Positions 54,607-64,000 of a stretch of DNA of 64,000 nt are shown piece by piece. The notes beneath the pieces were generated by a model, which worked only from the letters and a program-made list of their open reading frames with translations, was not told where the DNA came from and searched no databases. The position numbers and the translations under genes are program-made. Origin of the DNA: an uncultured Pelagibacteraceae bacterium (lineage in GTDB: Bacteria; Pseudomonadota; Alphaproteobacteria; Pelagibacterales; Pelagibacteraceae); assembly GCA_902601705.1 (NCBI GenBank), contig CACKNV010000004.1, forward strand, positions 37,971-101,970. The letters are read 5' to 3'. Position 1 is the first letter of the stretch. The number at the start of each line of letters is the position of its first letter.

Positions 54607-55690
54607 ATGAGTGATTTAGATAAAATAAGTTCGTTATTTAACGCAAAAATTGACTCGGTTAAAACAAAAGATGATCTGCAGAATATAAAGACAGAATTTT
54701 TTGGAAAAAATGGTCAAATTACACAGCAGTTCAAATCTCTAGGATCCTTAGACCAGGAAAAAAGAAAAGAGTTTGCATCAAATTTAAATAAAATCAAAGA
54801 TGATTTAACGCTCCAATTAGAGCAAAAAAATTTGGAAATTGAAACAAATGAAATAAACGAAAAACTTAAAAATGAAAATGTTGATGTCACACTTCCGATC
54901 AGACCTGACCGTGAAGGAAAAATTCATCCTGTTTCTCAGGTTATAGATGAAATATCTTCTATCTTTTCTGAAATAGGCTTTTCAGTAGCAGAGGGACCAG
55001 ACGTTGAGTCCGAGTATAATAATTTTACAGCACTAAATACTCCCGAAGAACATCCCTTTAGACTCTACACCTCTTATTTTGGCTACCTTTAATTCAAAAT
55101 TATTTTTGGGTATAACAGCGCCGGGTGGAGCATAGATTGTTATTAAGCCCTCTCTTGCATTTGGAGCCCCGCAAACAACTTTTAAAATTATTGTACCTGG
55201 AAGAACTTACAGATGTGATAGCGATCAAACACATGCACCAATGTTTCATCAACTTGAAGGTCTTCACATAGATAAAGGTATTACAATGGGACATCTTAAA
55301 GGATGTTTAGATTATTTTATTAAAGAATTTTTTGAGGTTAAAAACGTTAAAATGAGATTTAGACCTAGTCATTTTCCTTTTACGGAACCATCAGCAGAAG
55401 TTGATATTGGATATAAAATTGAAAAAGGAAAAATTGTTATTGGAGAAGGAGATCAATGGTTAGAAGTTTTAGGTTGTGGAATGGTTCATCCTAATGTTTT
55501 AAAGAATGTAAAAATAGATTCAAAAAAATATCAAGGATTTGCATTCGGTATAGGAATTGATCGTTTAGCAATGCTAAAATATGGAATCAACGATCTAAGA
55601 GCTTTCTTTGAGGCGGACTATAGATGGCTTAACCATTTTGGATTTGATCCATTGGATGTGCCAACAAATTATAGAGGTCTAAGTAAATGA
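54607..55690 (+). pseudogene. pheS: Phenylalanyl-tRNA synthetase alpha subunit, disrupted
   Basis: Catalytic subunit of PheRS, broken in this sequence. The first part (54607 to 55056) is normal: coiled N-terminus, then RPDREGKIHPVSQVIDE and LNTPEEHP. The frame then runs into foreign sequence and stops at 55092. PheS resumes one frame off at about 55181 ([21 protein letters not shown]) and runs normally to 55690 ([18 protein letters not shown]). The missing part would encode the HDTF and LLRTHTS region, about 40 residues. Bases 55051-55189 are an exact reverse complement of pheT 55905-56043. Because pheS is essential, a sequencing or assembly chimera is the first suspicion. Confidence 0.95.
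55051..55189 (-). repeat. Inverted copy of a pheT segment inside pheS
   Basis: These 139 bases match the reverse complement of 55905-56043 with no mismatch that I can find. The match ends at 55050/56044 and 55190/55904. The boundary words CATCCC and TTTAAAATT both fit what native pheS should read (His-Pro, Phe-Lys-Ile), which points to microhomology at both joins. Confidence 0.96.
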
Positions 55691-58089
55691 TAATCACAAT
55701 TCCATGGCTTAAAGAACATCTGAAAACAAATGCTAAAGAAAGTGAAATTATTGATCAACTTACAAACATTGGACTTGAAGTTGAAGGAATTAAAGAAAAT
55801 TCTGGAGAGATGGGGAAATTCAAAATCGCTAAAGTTTTAAAAACAGAAAAACATCCCAACGCTGATAAATTGAAAGTTTGCGACGTAACAATTGGAGGTA
55901 AAGAAATTTTAAAAGTTGTTTGCGGGGCTCCAAATGCAAGAGAGGGCTTAATAACAATCTATGCTCCACCCGGCGCTGTTATACCCAAAAATAATTTTGA
56001 ATTAAAGGTAGCCAAAATAAGAGGTGTAGAGTCTAAAGGGATGCTTTGTTCAGAGAGTGAACTGAATTTATCAGATGAAAGTGATGGGATAATTGAACTT
56101 AAGAATAAAGAAAGAGAGATAGGAAAAAGTTATTTTAAAAAAAATTCGCAAAAAGCTATTGATATTTCAATAACCCCTAACCGAGCTGATTGTTTAGGTG
56201 TCAGGGGGATTGCAAGAGATCTTGCTTCAGCAGGAGTTGGAAAATTAATACAAACTAAAAGAAAGAAGATTAAAACAAATACAAAACATCAAATTAAAAT
56301 ATCAATTACAAAAGAAAAGAATCAAGGATGTGATACTTTTGGAAGCTGCTACATTAAAAACATTACTAATAGGGAAAGTCCTGAGTGGCTTAAAGAAAAA
56401 TTAATTGCTTTAGGTTTGAAGCCTATTTCTGCTGTGGTTGATGTCACTAACTATGTAATGTTTGATTTAAATAGACCTTTACATGCTTATGATGCAGATA
56501 AAATAAATAAAGAGATCATAGTGAGAAATGCTAAAGAGGGTGAATTATTTAAAGCACTTGATAATAAAGAATATAAACTCCAAAAAGATATGTGCGTTAT
56601 TTCGGATAAATCCAGAGCTCTTGGTTTGGGCGGTATCATCGGAGGAACTACTACATCTACAGAATTAGATACAAAAAATATTTTATTGGAGGCTGCTTAT
56701 TTCAACCCGTCATCAATTAGAAAAACAGCGAGAGTACTTAATATCAATACTGATGCAAAATACAGATTTGAGAGAGGTATCGACCCTAATTCGATTGAAG
56801 AGGGTTTAGAGCTTGCAGCTGAATTAATTGTAAAAATTTGCGGAGGTGAAGCTAGTAAGATTCAAATTATTGGAAAAAAAGGTCAAAAAAATAAGATAAT
56901 TAACTTTCAGGTAGAAAAATTTGAAAAACTGATTGGTATTTCGATCACTGCTAATGAAATTGATAAGATTTTATCCTCTTTGGGCTTTAAATGTAAGAAA
57001 AGTCAAAAAGTTGTAAAAGTAGAAGTCCCAAGCTGGAGGCCAGATATTAGTTTAGATGAAGATTTAATTGAGGAGCTTATCAGGATTAAAGGTTTTGATA
57101 ATATAAAACTAATCGAGCCTGAAAAGAGAAGATCTCAAGAAACTTTAAACTTTAAACAAAAACTTTTTCATTTATCACAGAGATCTTTAGCTTCAAAAGG
57201 CTACATGGAGATTATAACTTGGTCATTTACGAATTCAAAAATTGATAAACAGTTTTCTAAGGGTGAAAAAGAAATTACAATATTTAATCCTATTTCTTCC
57301 GATTTAGACGTACTAAGGCGCTCAATTTTTTCTAATTTAGCTTTTTATCTAAAAAAAAATCAGGATAGAGGATACGAAGACTTATCTTTATTTGAAATAG
57401 GACCGACATTTTTTGGAAAAAATCCAGGAGAGCAACAAATAGTTGTTGGAGGTTTGAAATCTGGAAAAATTAATAGAAAAAGTTGGTTAGAGAAAGAGAG
57501 AGACGTAGATGTTTTTGATATTAAAAGTGATGCTATTAAAACTTTAATTGAACTTGGTATTGAAGAAAAAAACCTTTTTGTAAATGATAATTCAAAACAT
57601 AGTTATCACCCAGGAAGGTCAGGCTCCATAACTTTGAAATCAGAAAAAGGACCCCACTTGGCTTATTTTGGGGAGATACATCCTGCTATTGTTAAAAATT
57701 TAGATTTTAAAGATAAAAATATTTTAGGATTTGAAATTTTTTTAAAAAATATTCCTGAACCAAATAAAAAATTAAGATTAAGTAAAAAAAGCTTTCAAAC
57801 TTCTGACTATCAAAAATCAGAGAGAGATTTTGCATTTATTATTGATAAAATTTTTAAAATCGGAGCACTTGAAAAAATTATAAGAGAAGTAGACAACAAT
57901 ATTATTCTGAACGTCTCAACTTTTGATGTTTACGAGGGAGAAAATATTCCAAAAGATAAAAAATCGGTTGCAATTAATGTCACTTTACAAGCTTCAGATA
58001 AAACTCTTTCAGAAAAAGATTTGGATGAAATAAGTAAAAAAATTATTGACACAGTTAGTTTAAAAACTGGAGCTACAATAAGGTCTTAA
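55687..58089 (+). CDS. pheT: Phenylalanyl-tRNA synthetase beta subunit
   Basis: Tetramer partner of PheS that recognises and edits. 800 residues: the EMAP-like tRNA-binding domain (about 39-148, [17 protein letters not shown] and [17 protein letters not shown]), B3/B4 editing region ([24 protein letters not shown]), B5 ([15 protein letters not shown]) and the C-terminal anticodon-binding domain ([13 protein letters not shown]). Intact and full length. Bases 55905-56043 within it are the donor of the inverted copy in pheS. Four-base overlap with pheS and one with lepA. Confidence 0.95.
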   Translation: MIITIPWLKEHLKTNAKESEIIDQLTNIGLEVEGIKENSGEMGKFKIAKVLKTEKHPNADKLKVCDVTIGGKEILKVVCGAPNAREGLITIYAPPGAVIPKNNFELKVAKIRGVESKGMLCSESELNLSDESDGIIELKNKEREIGKSYFKKNSQKAIDISITPNRADCLGVRGIARDLASAGVGKLIQTKRKKIKTNTKHQIKISITKEKNQGCDTFGSCYIKNITNRESPEWLKEKLIALGLKPISAVVDVTNYVMFDLNRPLHAYDADKINKEIIVRNAKEGELFKALDNKEYKLQKDMCVISDKSRALGLGGIIGGTTTSTELDTKNILLEAAYFNPSSIRKTARVLNINTDAKYRFERGIDPNSIEEGLELAAELIVKICGGEASKIQIIGKKGQKNKIINFQVEKFEKLIGISITANEIDKILSSLGFKCKKSQKVVKVEVPSWRPDISLDEDLIEELIRIKGFDNIKLIEPEKRRSQETLNFKQKLFHLSQRSLASKGYMEIITWSFTNSKIDKQFSKGEKEITIFNPISSDLDVLRRSIFSNLAFYLKKNQDRGYEDLSLFEIGPTFFGKNPGEQQIVVGGLKSGKINRKSWLEKERDVDVFDIKSDAIKTLIELGIEEKNLFVNDNSKHSYHPGRSGSITLKSEKGPHLAYFGEIHPAIVKNLDFKDKNILGFEIFLKNIPEPNKKLRLSKKSFQTSDYQKSERDFAFIIDKIFKIGALEKIIREVDNNIILNVSTFDVYEGENIPKDKKSVAINVTLQASDKTLSEKDLDEISKKIIDTVSLKTGATIRS
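55905..56043 (+). repeat. Donor copy of the 139-base inverted repeat (in pheT)
   Basis: Native pheT sequence within the tRNA-binding domain. The inverted copy is at 55051-55189; the spacer between the copies is 715 bases. Confidence 0.96.
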
Positions 58090-59897
58090 TGTCAGATATA
58101 AAAACAATACGTAATTTTTCTATAATTGCGCATATTGATCATGGTAAATCTACAATTGCTGATCGTATTATTCATAAATGTGGTGGTTTAACTGATCGTG
58201 AGATGAAACAACAAGTCTTGGACTCAATGGATATTGAAAGAGAAAGAGGAATTACAATTAAAGCTCAAACAGTTAAACTTAACTATAAATCAAAGGATGG
58301 TAAAAATTATATTTTAAATATAATAGACACTCCAGGGCATGTAGATTTTGGCTATGAGGTAAGCAGATCTTTGTCGGCATGTGAGGGATCTCTTTTAATT
58401 GTTGATAGCACTCAAGGAGTCGAAGCTCAAACTTTAGCTAATGTATACCAAGCTTTAGAAATTAATCATGAAGTTATACCAATCTTAAATAAAATTGATT
58501 TACCAGCATCAGATATTGAAAAAACAAAAAAAGAAATCGAAGACGTCGTTGGAATAGAAACAAATAATGCTATTTCTTGCTCTGGAAAAACAGGAGAGGG
58601 AATCGACGAAATTTTAGAGGCAATTATTAATAAACTACCTGCTCCAGTGGGAGTTGTTGAGGAAAAACTAAAATGTTTATTAGTTGACAGCTGGTATGAC
58701 AGTTATCTTGGTGTAGTTATTTTAGTTAGAGTCATAAATGGAAAATTAAAAAAAGATATGAAGATAAAGTTAATGTCCAATAATCAAGAATATGTGGTTG
58801 AAAAAGTTGGAGTATTTACTCCTAAACCAAATGATATTGGAGAATTAAGTTCAGGTGAAATCGGATTTATTATCACAGGTATTAAATCTCTTTCAGAAAC
58901 CAAAGTTGGAGATACAATTTGTGATGCTAAAGCGCCTATTGATAAACCCCTTCCTGGTTTTAAACCAAGTAAACCTGTAGTATTTTGCGGACTTTTTCCA
59001 GTAGATAGCTCAGAATACCAAAAACTTAAGGATGGACTAGCAAAACTAAAATTAAATGATTCAAGTTTTTCTTTTGAGCCAGAGTCATCTAGCGCTCTAG
59101 GTTTGGGGTTCAGATGTGGATTTTTAGGTTTACTGCATCTCGAAATTATTACAGAAAGACTTGAAAGAGAATTTGATGTTAATCTAATTACGACCACTCC
59201 AGGAGTTATTTACAAGGTACATAAAATTAAAGGGGAGGTTTTAGATTTACAAAATCCATCAAATATGCCGGATCCTTCTCAGATTGAAAAAATAGAAGAG
59301 CCATGGATAAAATCTACAATTATAACTCCAGATGAATATCTAGGATCAATAATGAAAATTTGTCAGGAAAAAAGAGGAATACAAACTAATTTAAGCTATT
59401 CAGGTAAAAGAGCTGTTTTGACATATGATCTTCCGCTCAATGAGATTGTGTTTGATTTTAATGATAAATTAAAATCAATATCTAGCGGTTATGCAAGCTT
59501 TGATTATGAAATTTCTGGCTACAGAGAAGGTGATCTAGTTAAACTTGGTATTCTGGTAAATGCTGAACCAGTTGATGCATTAGCAATGATTATTCATAAA
59601 GATTTTGCTCAATCAACTGGCAGGCAAGTTTGTGAAAAGTTAAAGGATTTGATTCCCCGGCACAATTTTATGATTCCTGTCCAGGCAGCGATTGGTGGCA
59701 AAATTATTGCAAGAGAGTCTATTAAAGGCTTTAAAAAAGATGTTTTGACTAAAATACATGGGGGAGGCGCGACTGATAGAAAAAGAAAGCTTTTAGAAAA
59801 GCAAAAAAAAGGTAAAGCAAGATCTAAACAGTTTGGCAAAGTTGAAATTCCTCAAGAAGCATTCATTGGAGTATTGAAAATTAATAAAGAAACGTAA
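58089..59897 (+). CDS. lepA: Elongation factor 4 (LepA)
   Basis: Ribosome-associated GTPase that affects translation under stress and 30S maturation. 602 residues with P-loop AHIDHGKST at 14-22, switch [14 protein letters not shown], and NKIDLP. Domains II-III are followed by the LepA-specific C-terminal domain ([24 protein letters not shown]). Start and stop overlap pheT and the methyltransferase by one base each. Confidence 0.97.
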   Translation: MSDIKTIRNFSIIAHIDHGKSTIADRIIHKCGGLTDREMKQQVLDSMDIERERGITIKAQTVKLNYKSKDGKNYILNIIDTPGHVDFGYEVSRSLSACEGSLLIVDSTQGVEAQTLANVYQALEINHEVIPILNKIDLPASDIEKTKKEIEDVVGIETNNAISCSGKTGEGIDEILEAIINKLPAPVGVVEEKLKCLLVDSWYDSYLGVVILVRVINGKLKKDMKIKLMSNNQEYVVEKVGVFTPKPNDIGELSSGEIGFIITGIKSLSETKVGDTICDAKAPIDKPLPGFKPSKPVVFCGLFPVDSSEYQKLKDGLAKLKLNDSSFSFEPESSSALGLGFRCGFLGLLHLEIITERLEREFDVNLITTTPGVIYKVHKIKGEVLDLQNPSNMPDPSQIEKIEEPWIKSTIITPDEYLGSIMKICQEKRGIQTNLSYSGKRAVLTYDLPLNEIVFDFNDKLKSISSGYASFDYEISGYREGDLVKLGILVNAEPVDALAMIIHKDFAQSTGRQVCEKLKDLIPRHNFMIPVQAAIGGKIIARESIKGFKKDVLTKIHGGGATDRKRKLLEKQKKGKARSKQFGKVEIPQEAFIGVLKINKET

Positions 59898-60715
59898 TGA
59901 AAAAAAATTTTAGAATTTTTGTTAGTTTTTTACTTTTTTGGATCCTTAAAATTATAAGTAAAATTTTCATTAAATCAAAAATAAAGATTTTACCTCCATT
60001 AGGAGATAAAAAAAGTTTTAAATTTGATTTTTCTCAAAAAACAAGAAGATTAGTATTCAGAAAAGATGAAGAAAGTTTTGGAAAGATAATTTTCGATAGT
60101 TCTTTAAATGAGTCTCCTTTATGCGATTTAGGAAAAAATTATAATACTAATAAATCAGGAATAAATTTATCAGGTCATCGTAGTGGATATACAAATTTAT
60201 ATAATTTACTTTTTACAAATTTGAAAAATAAAAAATGTTCTATTGCTGAAATAGGCATCGAAAAAAATGCGTCCACTAAAATGTGGAGAAAATATTTTAG
60301 AAAAGCATCAATAGACTGTTTTGAGATTGATAAAGATAAAATTTCTTTTGCAAAAAAACAAAAATTAAAAGGTGTTAAATATCATTTTATTGATGTTCAA
60401 AATAAAAAAATAATTGACTCTCAGTTTAAAAAATTAAAAAAAAAATTTGATTTAATAATTGACGATAGCACCCATATATTTGACCATCAAATTAATATTA
60501 TTTTCAATACTTATAAATATTTAAAACAAGATGGAATATTAATAATAGAAGACATTTATAGGCATAGAAAAGGATACGAAGAAAAAAGATATTATAATAG
60601 TCTAAAAAAATTGAAGAAAAATTTTTCAGATATAGTATTTATAGAAACTTCTCACGTTAATAATTATACAGCTAGTTGGGGTTGCGAAAAAATTCTGTTA
60701 TTAATAAAAAAATGA
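59897..60715 (+). CDS. Class I SAM-dependent methyltransferase with N-terminal membrane anchor
   Basis: 272 residues. A hydrophobic helix at residues 7-25 is followed by a linker and then the methyltransferase core: IAEIGIEKNASTKMWRKYF (SAM site), DCFEIDKDK, and DLIIDDSTHIFDHQ with a metal-type Asp pair. The motif IIEDIY follows. The pattern resembles sugar O-methyltransferases of macrolide and surface-glycan pathways (MycE-like). Starts in a TAATG with lepA and opens the second glycan block. Confidence 0.76.
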   Translation: MKKNFRIFVSFLLFWILKIISKIFIKSKIKILPPLGDKKSFKFDFSQKTRRLVFRKDEESFGKIIFDSSLNESPLCDLGKNYNTNKSGINLSGHRSGYTNLYNLLFTNLKNKKCSIAEIGIEKNASTKMWRKYFRKASIDCFEIDKDKISFAKKQKLKGVKYHFIDVQNKKIIDSQFKKLKKKFDLIIDDSTHIFDHQINIIFNTYKYLKQDGILIIEDIYRHRKGYEEKRYYNSLKKLKKNFSDIVFIETSHVNNYTASWGCEKILLLIKK

Positions 60716-61734
60716 AAAATATTATTTTTTTAGTTGATGCTCAACAAAGTCCATCTGGAGGAGGAAAAATAATATATCAGTATTCAAATTATATAAATTC
60801 CTTAAAAAATTATTCCTCTTCTGTAGCTCATCTTAAAAAGAAAAAAATTAATAAGTGGATGAAATCAATAAATAAGAGAATTAATATTTATAAGGACAAT
60901 TATGTTGGTTGGAAAGCGAGCGAACTAACTGTAAAAAAAAATCATAATTTTTCTTGGTTTAATGTGAAAATAAAATCTAAAAACGATCTTAATTTTAATA
61001 AAAAAAATGATTTTGTTATATTACCAGAAATTTTTGCACATTTAGCAAATGATATTTTGCTTAAAAAAAAAATAAAATACGCGATCTTTGTTCAAAATGG
61101 TTATTCAATTTTTCCAACGCAAGATTTCGAAAAATTAAACAAGTCATACAATAATGCTGAATTTATACTTTCATATTCAAAAGATATAAGAAACTGCATT
61201 TCTTTAGCTTTTCCTAAAATAAAAAACAATATTATCGATGTAAAATATTCAATAGATAAAAATAAATTAAGCTCAAACTTAAGCAAGTTAAACCTAATAA
61301 CTTTTATGCCTAGGAAACAAAAAAAACATAGCGAATTAATTTTAAATTTTTTAAAAAGCAATCTTCCAAGAAAATGGAAACTAAAAGCCATACATAATAT
61401 GTCTGAAAAAGAGGTATTTAAGAATTTAACAAAGTCCAAAATATTTTTATCATTTTCTGAACTTGAGGGATTGCCACTACCACCAATTGAAGCAGCATTA
61501 GCTGGAAATCAGGTGATTGGTTATACAGGCGAAGGTGGGGCAGAATATTGGAAAAAACCAATCTTTACAGAAATAAAAACTGGAGAGATAAAAAATTTTT
61601 GTAAAGAGATTTTAAAAAAAATAAAAACTAAAAACTTTATTAAAATTTCAAAAAAACAAAGAGACAGTCTTGCTGATAATTTTTCTCTAGAAAAAGAAAA
61701 AGCTAGTATCAGAAAATTTCTGGCCTTAATTTAG
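60712..61734 (+). CDS. Glycosyltransferase, GT4-like
   Basis: GT-B type enzyme. I place the start at 60712 (MKNIIFLVDAQQSPSGGG), which overlaps the methyltransferase stop as ATGA; an upstream ATG at 60676 lies in the previous gene. The donor-side E-x7-E type signature reads FSELEGLPLPPIEAALAGNQVIGYTGEGG near residue 245. About 340 residues, short for the family and very Lys/Asn/Ile-rich. The acceptor is unknown. Its end overlaps the convergent FkbM gene by 26 bases. Confidence 0.76.
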   Translation: MKNIIFLVDAQQSPSGGGKIIYQYSNYINSLKNYSSSVAHLKKKKINKWMKSINKRINIYKDNYVGWKASELTVKKNHNFSWFNVKIKSKNDLNFNKKNDFVILPEIFAHLANDILLKKKIKYAIFVQNGYSIFPTQDFEKLNKSYNNAEFILSYSKDIRNCISLAFPKIKNNIIDVKYSIDKNKLSSNLSKLNLITFMPRKQKKHSELILNFLKSNLPRKWKLKAIHNMSEKEVFKNLTKSKIFLSFSELEGLPLPPIEAALAGNQVIGYTGEGGAEYWKKPIFTEIKTGEIKNFCKEILKKIKTKNFIKISKKQRDSLADNFSLEKEKASIRKFLALI

Positions 61735-62425
61735 TATTTACGTATATTGCATCAGTATACGACATAAATGGAAACTTAAAATTTTTTATATTTTTGAAAA
61801 AATTTTTTTCTAAGAAAAGCGATATTTTGTTTAAATCGTAATTTTTATAATAGTCTGTAAAATTATGCTCAATTAAAATTATCTCAGTTTTTTTTAAACT
61901 TTTTTTAGCTCCTATTAATACTTGCATCTCATTACCTTCAGTATCAATTTTTAGTAAATTTATTTTCTTTATCTTCATTGATTTAGTAAAATTATCAAGT
62001 GTGTTTATTTTTACACTTTCTTCCTTTAAAAAACCTGCATTCTTTTTACCTAATAAAATTGATTTAATTTTATAATGTTTAGAAAGAGGGTTTGTTTTTG
62101 AAAATGTTGAAGTTGTACTCAAAATATTTTTTCTAAGCTTTTTTGTTCCTTTTTTTTTATCTAACGCAAAATTTTGAATTTTTACTTTTACAGTTTTTTT
62201 AAATTTTTTATTTAAAAAATTAAAACAATCTTTCTGAGGCTCAAAGCCAATAATTGAACAGTCATTAAATATTTTTAAAAAACCATCAATACTTTCACCT
62301 TTATGAGAACCCACATCGAGTATTAGTTTAAATCTTATATCTAAATTCAATAAGAATTTATGAATTCTAAATCTATGAATATATTTATCTAGAAAATTAT
62401 ATATGATTTCAAAGATTAATCTCAT
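61709..62425 (-). CDS. FkbM family methyltransferase
   Basis: SAM-dependent O-methyltransferase of 238 residues. LILDVGSHKGESIDGFL is the SAM loop, followed by IIGFEPQKDCF, and the FkbM hallmark INLLKIDTEGNEMQVL with the later EIILIEHNF. These enzymes methylate sugars of surface glycans or natural products. It is the only leftward gene of the second glycan block. Confidence 0.87.
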   Translation of the reverse strand: MRLIFEIIYNFLDKYIHRFRIHKFLLNLDIRFKLILDVGSHKGESIDGFLKIFNDCSIIGFEPQKDCFNFLNKKFKKTVKVKIQNFALDKKKGTKKLRKNILSTTSTFSKTNPLSKHYKIKSILLGKKNAGFLKEESVKINTLDNFTKSMKIKKINLLKIDTEGNEMQVLIGAKKSLKKTEIILIEHNFTDYYKNYDLNKISLFLEKNFFKNIKNFKFPFMSYTDAIYVNTKLRPEIF

Positions 62426-62492
62426 TTGTTCTAATTATAATAGATGATATAAATTCAACTTAATTTTTTCTAATATTCTTTGATTAATTTTA

Positions 62493-64000
62493 ATGATAAT
62501 TTTTTTTACTATATTTTTATTTTTATTAATAGCAAGAGCCAATTCATATTTACTAAGTTACGAAATATTAAATATTGACGAGTCTCAAATGATGGCTAAT
62601 GCTGTTAGATTTGATCTTAATAAGTACAATATTTTTGATTTTGATGGTACAAGTTCAGGTTTTCTGAATTCGCTGGTATTAAATTGGCCAAACATTTTTG
62701 GATTAGATGTAACCTTTTTAAGTACAAGATTAACTGCAATTTTTATTTTATCAATAATCTTTTATTTAATATTTTTGTATTTTAAAAATGAATTAGGAAA
62801 ATTTTTATCCATTTTAGTAATTGCTCCTGGTCTCATTTTTTTTTCATTTACTAACGATCCAGATTACCAGCATTATTCAAGCGAGTTGTTGTCTACTTTA
62901 TTTATTGTATTCTGTTTATTTAGTTTAAAAACCTATACAAAAAAACCTTTCTATAATCTGATGGGATTTTTACCTCTGGGATTGATTTTATTTTCAAAAT
63001 CTCAAATAATACCAACCGCTATTTCTCTATATTTAGTTTCTGGTCTTTATTTTATTTGGAAAAAGAATTTTACCTATTTATATAAAATGTCTATATTTTT
63101 TCTATTACCTATTATCTTTATCATCAGTTTATACTTTTTTAACGGTTATATAAGTGATTATTACATAAATTATTTTGAATTTTCAAAAGCAGTTGTCTCT
63201 AAGTATTCATTAGGCGAAAACATTAATACGGATGCCATAACTTCTAACAAAGAATTTTACCAGTCCAAATTAATTCAGCATCTTTTATACAATTCATTAT
63301 TTCACTATTTTTACTTCCAGATTTTGATCTCGATTTTAATTTTGTTTTCATTAAATAAAAAAATTATTCCAAAGATTACAGATATAAATCTAATTTTAAT
63401 TACAGCATGTATTGGCTCTGTATTTTTTTCAATTCTACTTACTGGCGTAATTTATAGACATTACTTGACACCCCTAGTGCCTTTAACAACTTTATTTGTT
63501 GGCTATTTATTTACAGTGAACAAAAATATTTATTATTCAAAATACCTAAGATTTCTTTTTATCTTATTAAGTGTTCCATTTTTGACCTCTTTATCTTTAG
63601 AAAAAAATAAGTTTTATGCAAAAGAATTAAATAAATCAGAATTAAGTTTTTCTAACATAAATTTTAAAAGTCCTAAAATTTTAGACTTTTTAAATAAAGA
63701 AAAAGTAAATCTTTTTGTTTGGGGTTGGGCTCCGCAATGGTACGTATTAAGCTACAAATTCCCATCAGATAGAGCGACCATATCACAAAAAAATATAGAA
63801 GATTATTCCAATAAAGATTATTTTGATAAAAGATTGTTAAAAGATTTCAATAAAAATTTACCGAGTATAGTTATTGATGCTGTAAAACCTAATAGCTTTT
63901 ATTATACCAAAGAGAAAAATTCTTTAAAAGTTAATTCTCCAATTAAAAACCAAATAATTAAACATTTTACTTTACTAAATGAAAATAATCCAAATTGTCT
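62493..64000 (+). CDS. Membrane glycosyltransferase, PMT/GT39-like (cut by window edge)
   Basis: Open from the ATG at 62493 to the right edge (502 codons), so the C-terminus is missing. An N-terminal helix and an acidic loop NIDESQMMANAVRFDL (an early Asp-Glu as in GT39/ArnT enzymes) are followed by about ten helices. A soluble domain begins near residue 370 with SFSNINFKSPKILDFL and VWGWAPQWYVLS. It would transfer sugar from a lipid carrier on the periplasmic side. The family assignment is by layout, not by a strong motif. Confidence 0.7.
   Translation, partial: MIIFFTIFLFLLIARANSYLLSYEILNIDESQMMANAVRFDLNKYNIFDFDGTSSGFLNSLVLNWPNIFGLDVTFLSTRLTAIFILSIIFYLIFLYFKNELGKFLSILVIAPGLIFFSFTNDPDYQHYSSELLSTLFIVFCLFSLKTYTKKPFYNLMGFLPLGLILFSKSQIIPTAISLYLVSGLYFIWKKNFTYLYKMSIFFLLPIIFIISLYFFNGYISDYYINYFEFSKAVVSKYSLGENINTDAITSNKEFYQSKLIQHLLYNSLFHYFYFQILISILILFSLNKKIIPKITDINLILITACIGSVFFSILLTGVIYRHYLTPLVPLTTLFVGYLFTVNKNIYYSKYLRFLFILLSVPFLTSLSLEKNKFYAKELNKSELSFSNINFKSPKILDFLNKEKVNLFVWGWAPQWYVLSYKFPSDRATISQKNIEDYSNKDYFDKRLLKDFNKNLPSIVIDAVKPNSFYYTKEKNSLKVNSPIKNQIIKHFTLLNENNPNC

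Noticed and set aside
55051..56043. The inverted repeat in pheS/pheT as an invertible (phase-variation) switch
   Set aside because: Inverting the 715 bases between the copies would not bring back the lost pheS codons, and there is no recombinase gene in the window.
60676..60711. Upstream ATG for the GT4-like gene
   Set aside because: It lies inside the methyltransferase gene; the ATGA overlap at 60712 and the fold-like start MKNIIFLVD are more convincing.
1..64000. CRISPR arrays, insertion sequences or prophage
   Set aside because: No spaced direct repeats, transposase motifs or phage structural genes were recognised on either strand.

Overview
This 64 kb window is a very AT-rich, gene-dense bacterial chromosome segment that looks like SAR11 (Pelagibacterales, Alphaproteobacteria). 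The support is low GC with Lys/Asn/Ile-rich proteins, tiny or negative intergenic distances (many TAATG or ATGA start/stop overlaps), a SAM-II riboswitch before metX, an alphaproteobacterial helicase-fdxA-carD cluster, a TAXI-TRAP transporter and large surface-glycan gene blocks. The organism call is inference from gene content; there is no rRNA here. No gap between genes exceeds 300 bases. I saw no CRISPR array, insertion sequence, integrase or prophage.

Layout. 1-1541: obgE (cut by the window edge), rpmA and rplU, read leftward from a clear promoter. 1553-4145: gloB-metW-metX leftward, controlled by a promoter that fires straight into a SAM-II riboswitch with a terminator/antiterminator. 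4205-6176: hisC-tyrA. 6177-9607: argH-lptM-lysA-plsC, tightly coupled. 9638-15374: redox and membrane genes (tlpA-like, HIG1 protein, esterase, HNH, coq7, dsbB, DedA), a two-HTH regulator and a bile-acid/sodium-type symporter. 15388-17155: tRNA-Leu followed almost directly by an acyl-CoA ligase. 17286-21346: a 22-residue hyperbasic peptide gene with its own promoter and terminator, then carD, fdxA, a TerB-like gene and a SUV3-type helicase. 21503-27471: aminotransferase, TAXI-TRAP transporter, thioesterase, EamA exporter. 27496-31768: pyruvate dehydrogenase E2 and an E1 that carries its own lipoyl domain. 32038-36151: acetoacetyl-CoA synthetase facing an HDAC-like deacetylase and a thiolase. 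36163-42558: surface-glycan block (O-antigen polymerase/ligase, tRNA-Arg, membrane glycosyltransferase, two sugar epimerases, GT2, undecaprenyl-diphosphatase). 42724-48671: gltD-gltB. 48671-51469: SDR protein, hydrolase, GT4. 51469-59897: thrS-infC-rpmI-rplT-pheS-pheT-lepA. 59897-64000: a second glycan block (methyltransferases, glycosyltransferases), cut at the right edge.

The most striking observation is that pheS is broken. A 139-base stretch in its middle (55051-55189) is an exact reverse complement of part of the neighbouring pheT gene (55905-56043) and replaces the native pheS bases. It is either a template-switch mutation or, more likely because pheS is essential, a chimera from amplification or assembly. 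Other points to follow are the SAM-II riboswitch with a readable mutually exclusive antiterminator, the lipoyl-AceE fusion, the hyperbasic 22-mer, and two tRNAs whose 3' ends lie 3-4 bases from the start codon of the next gene.
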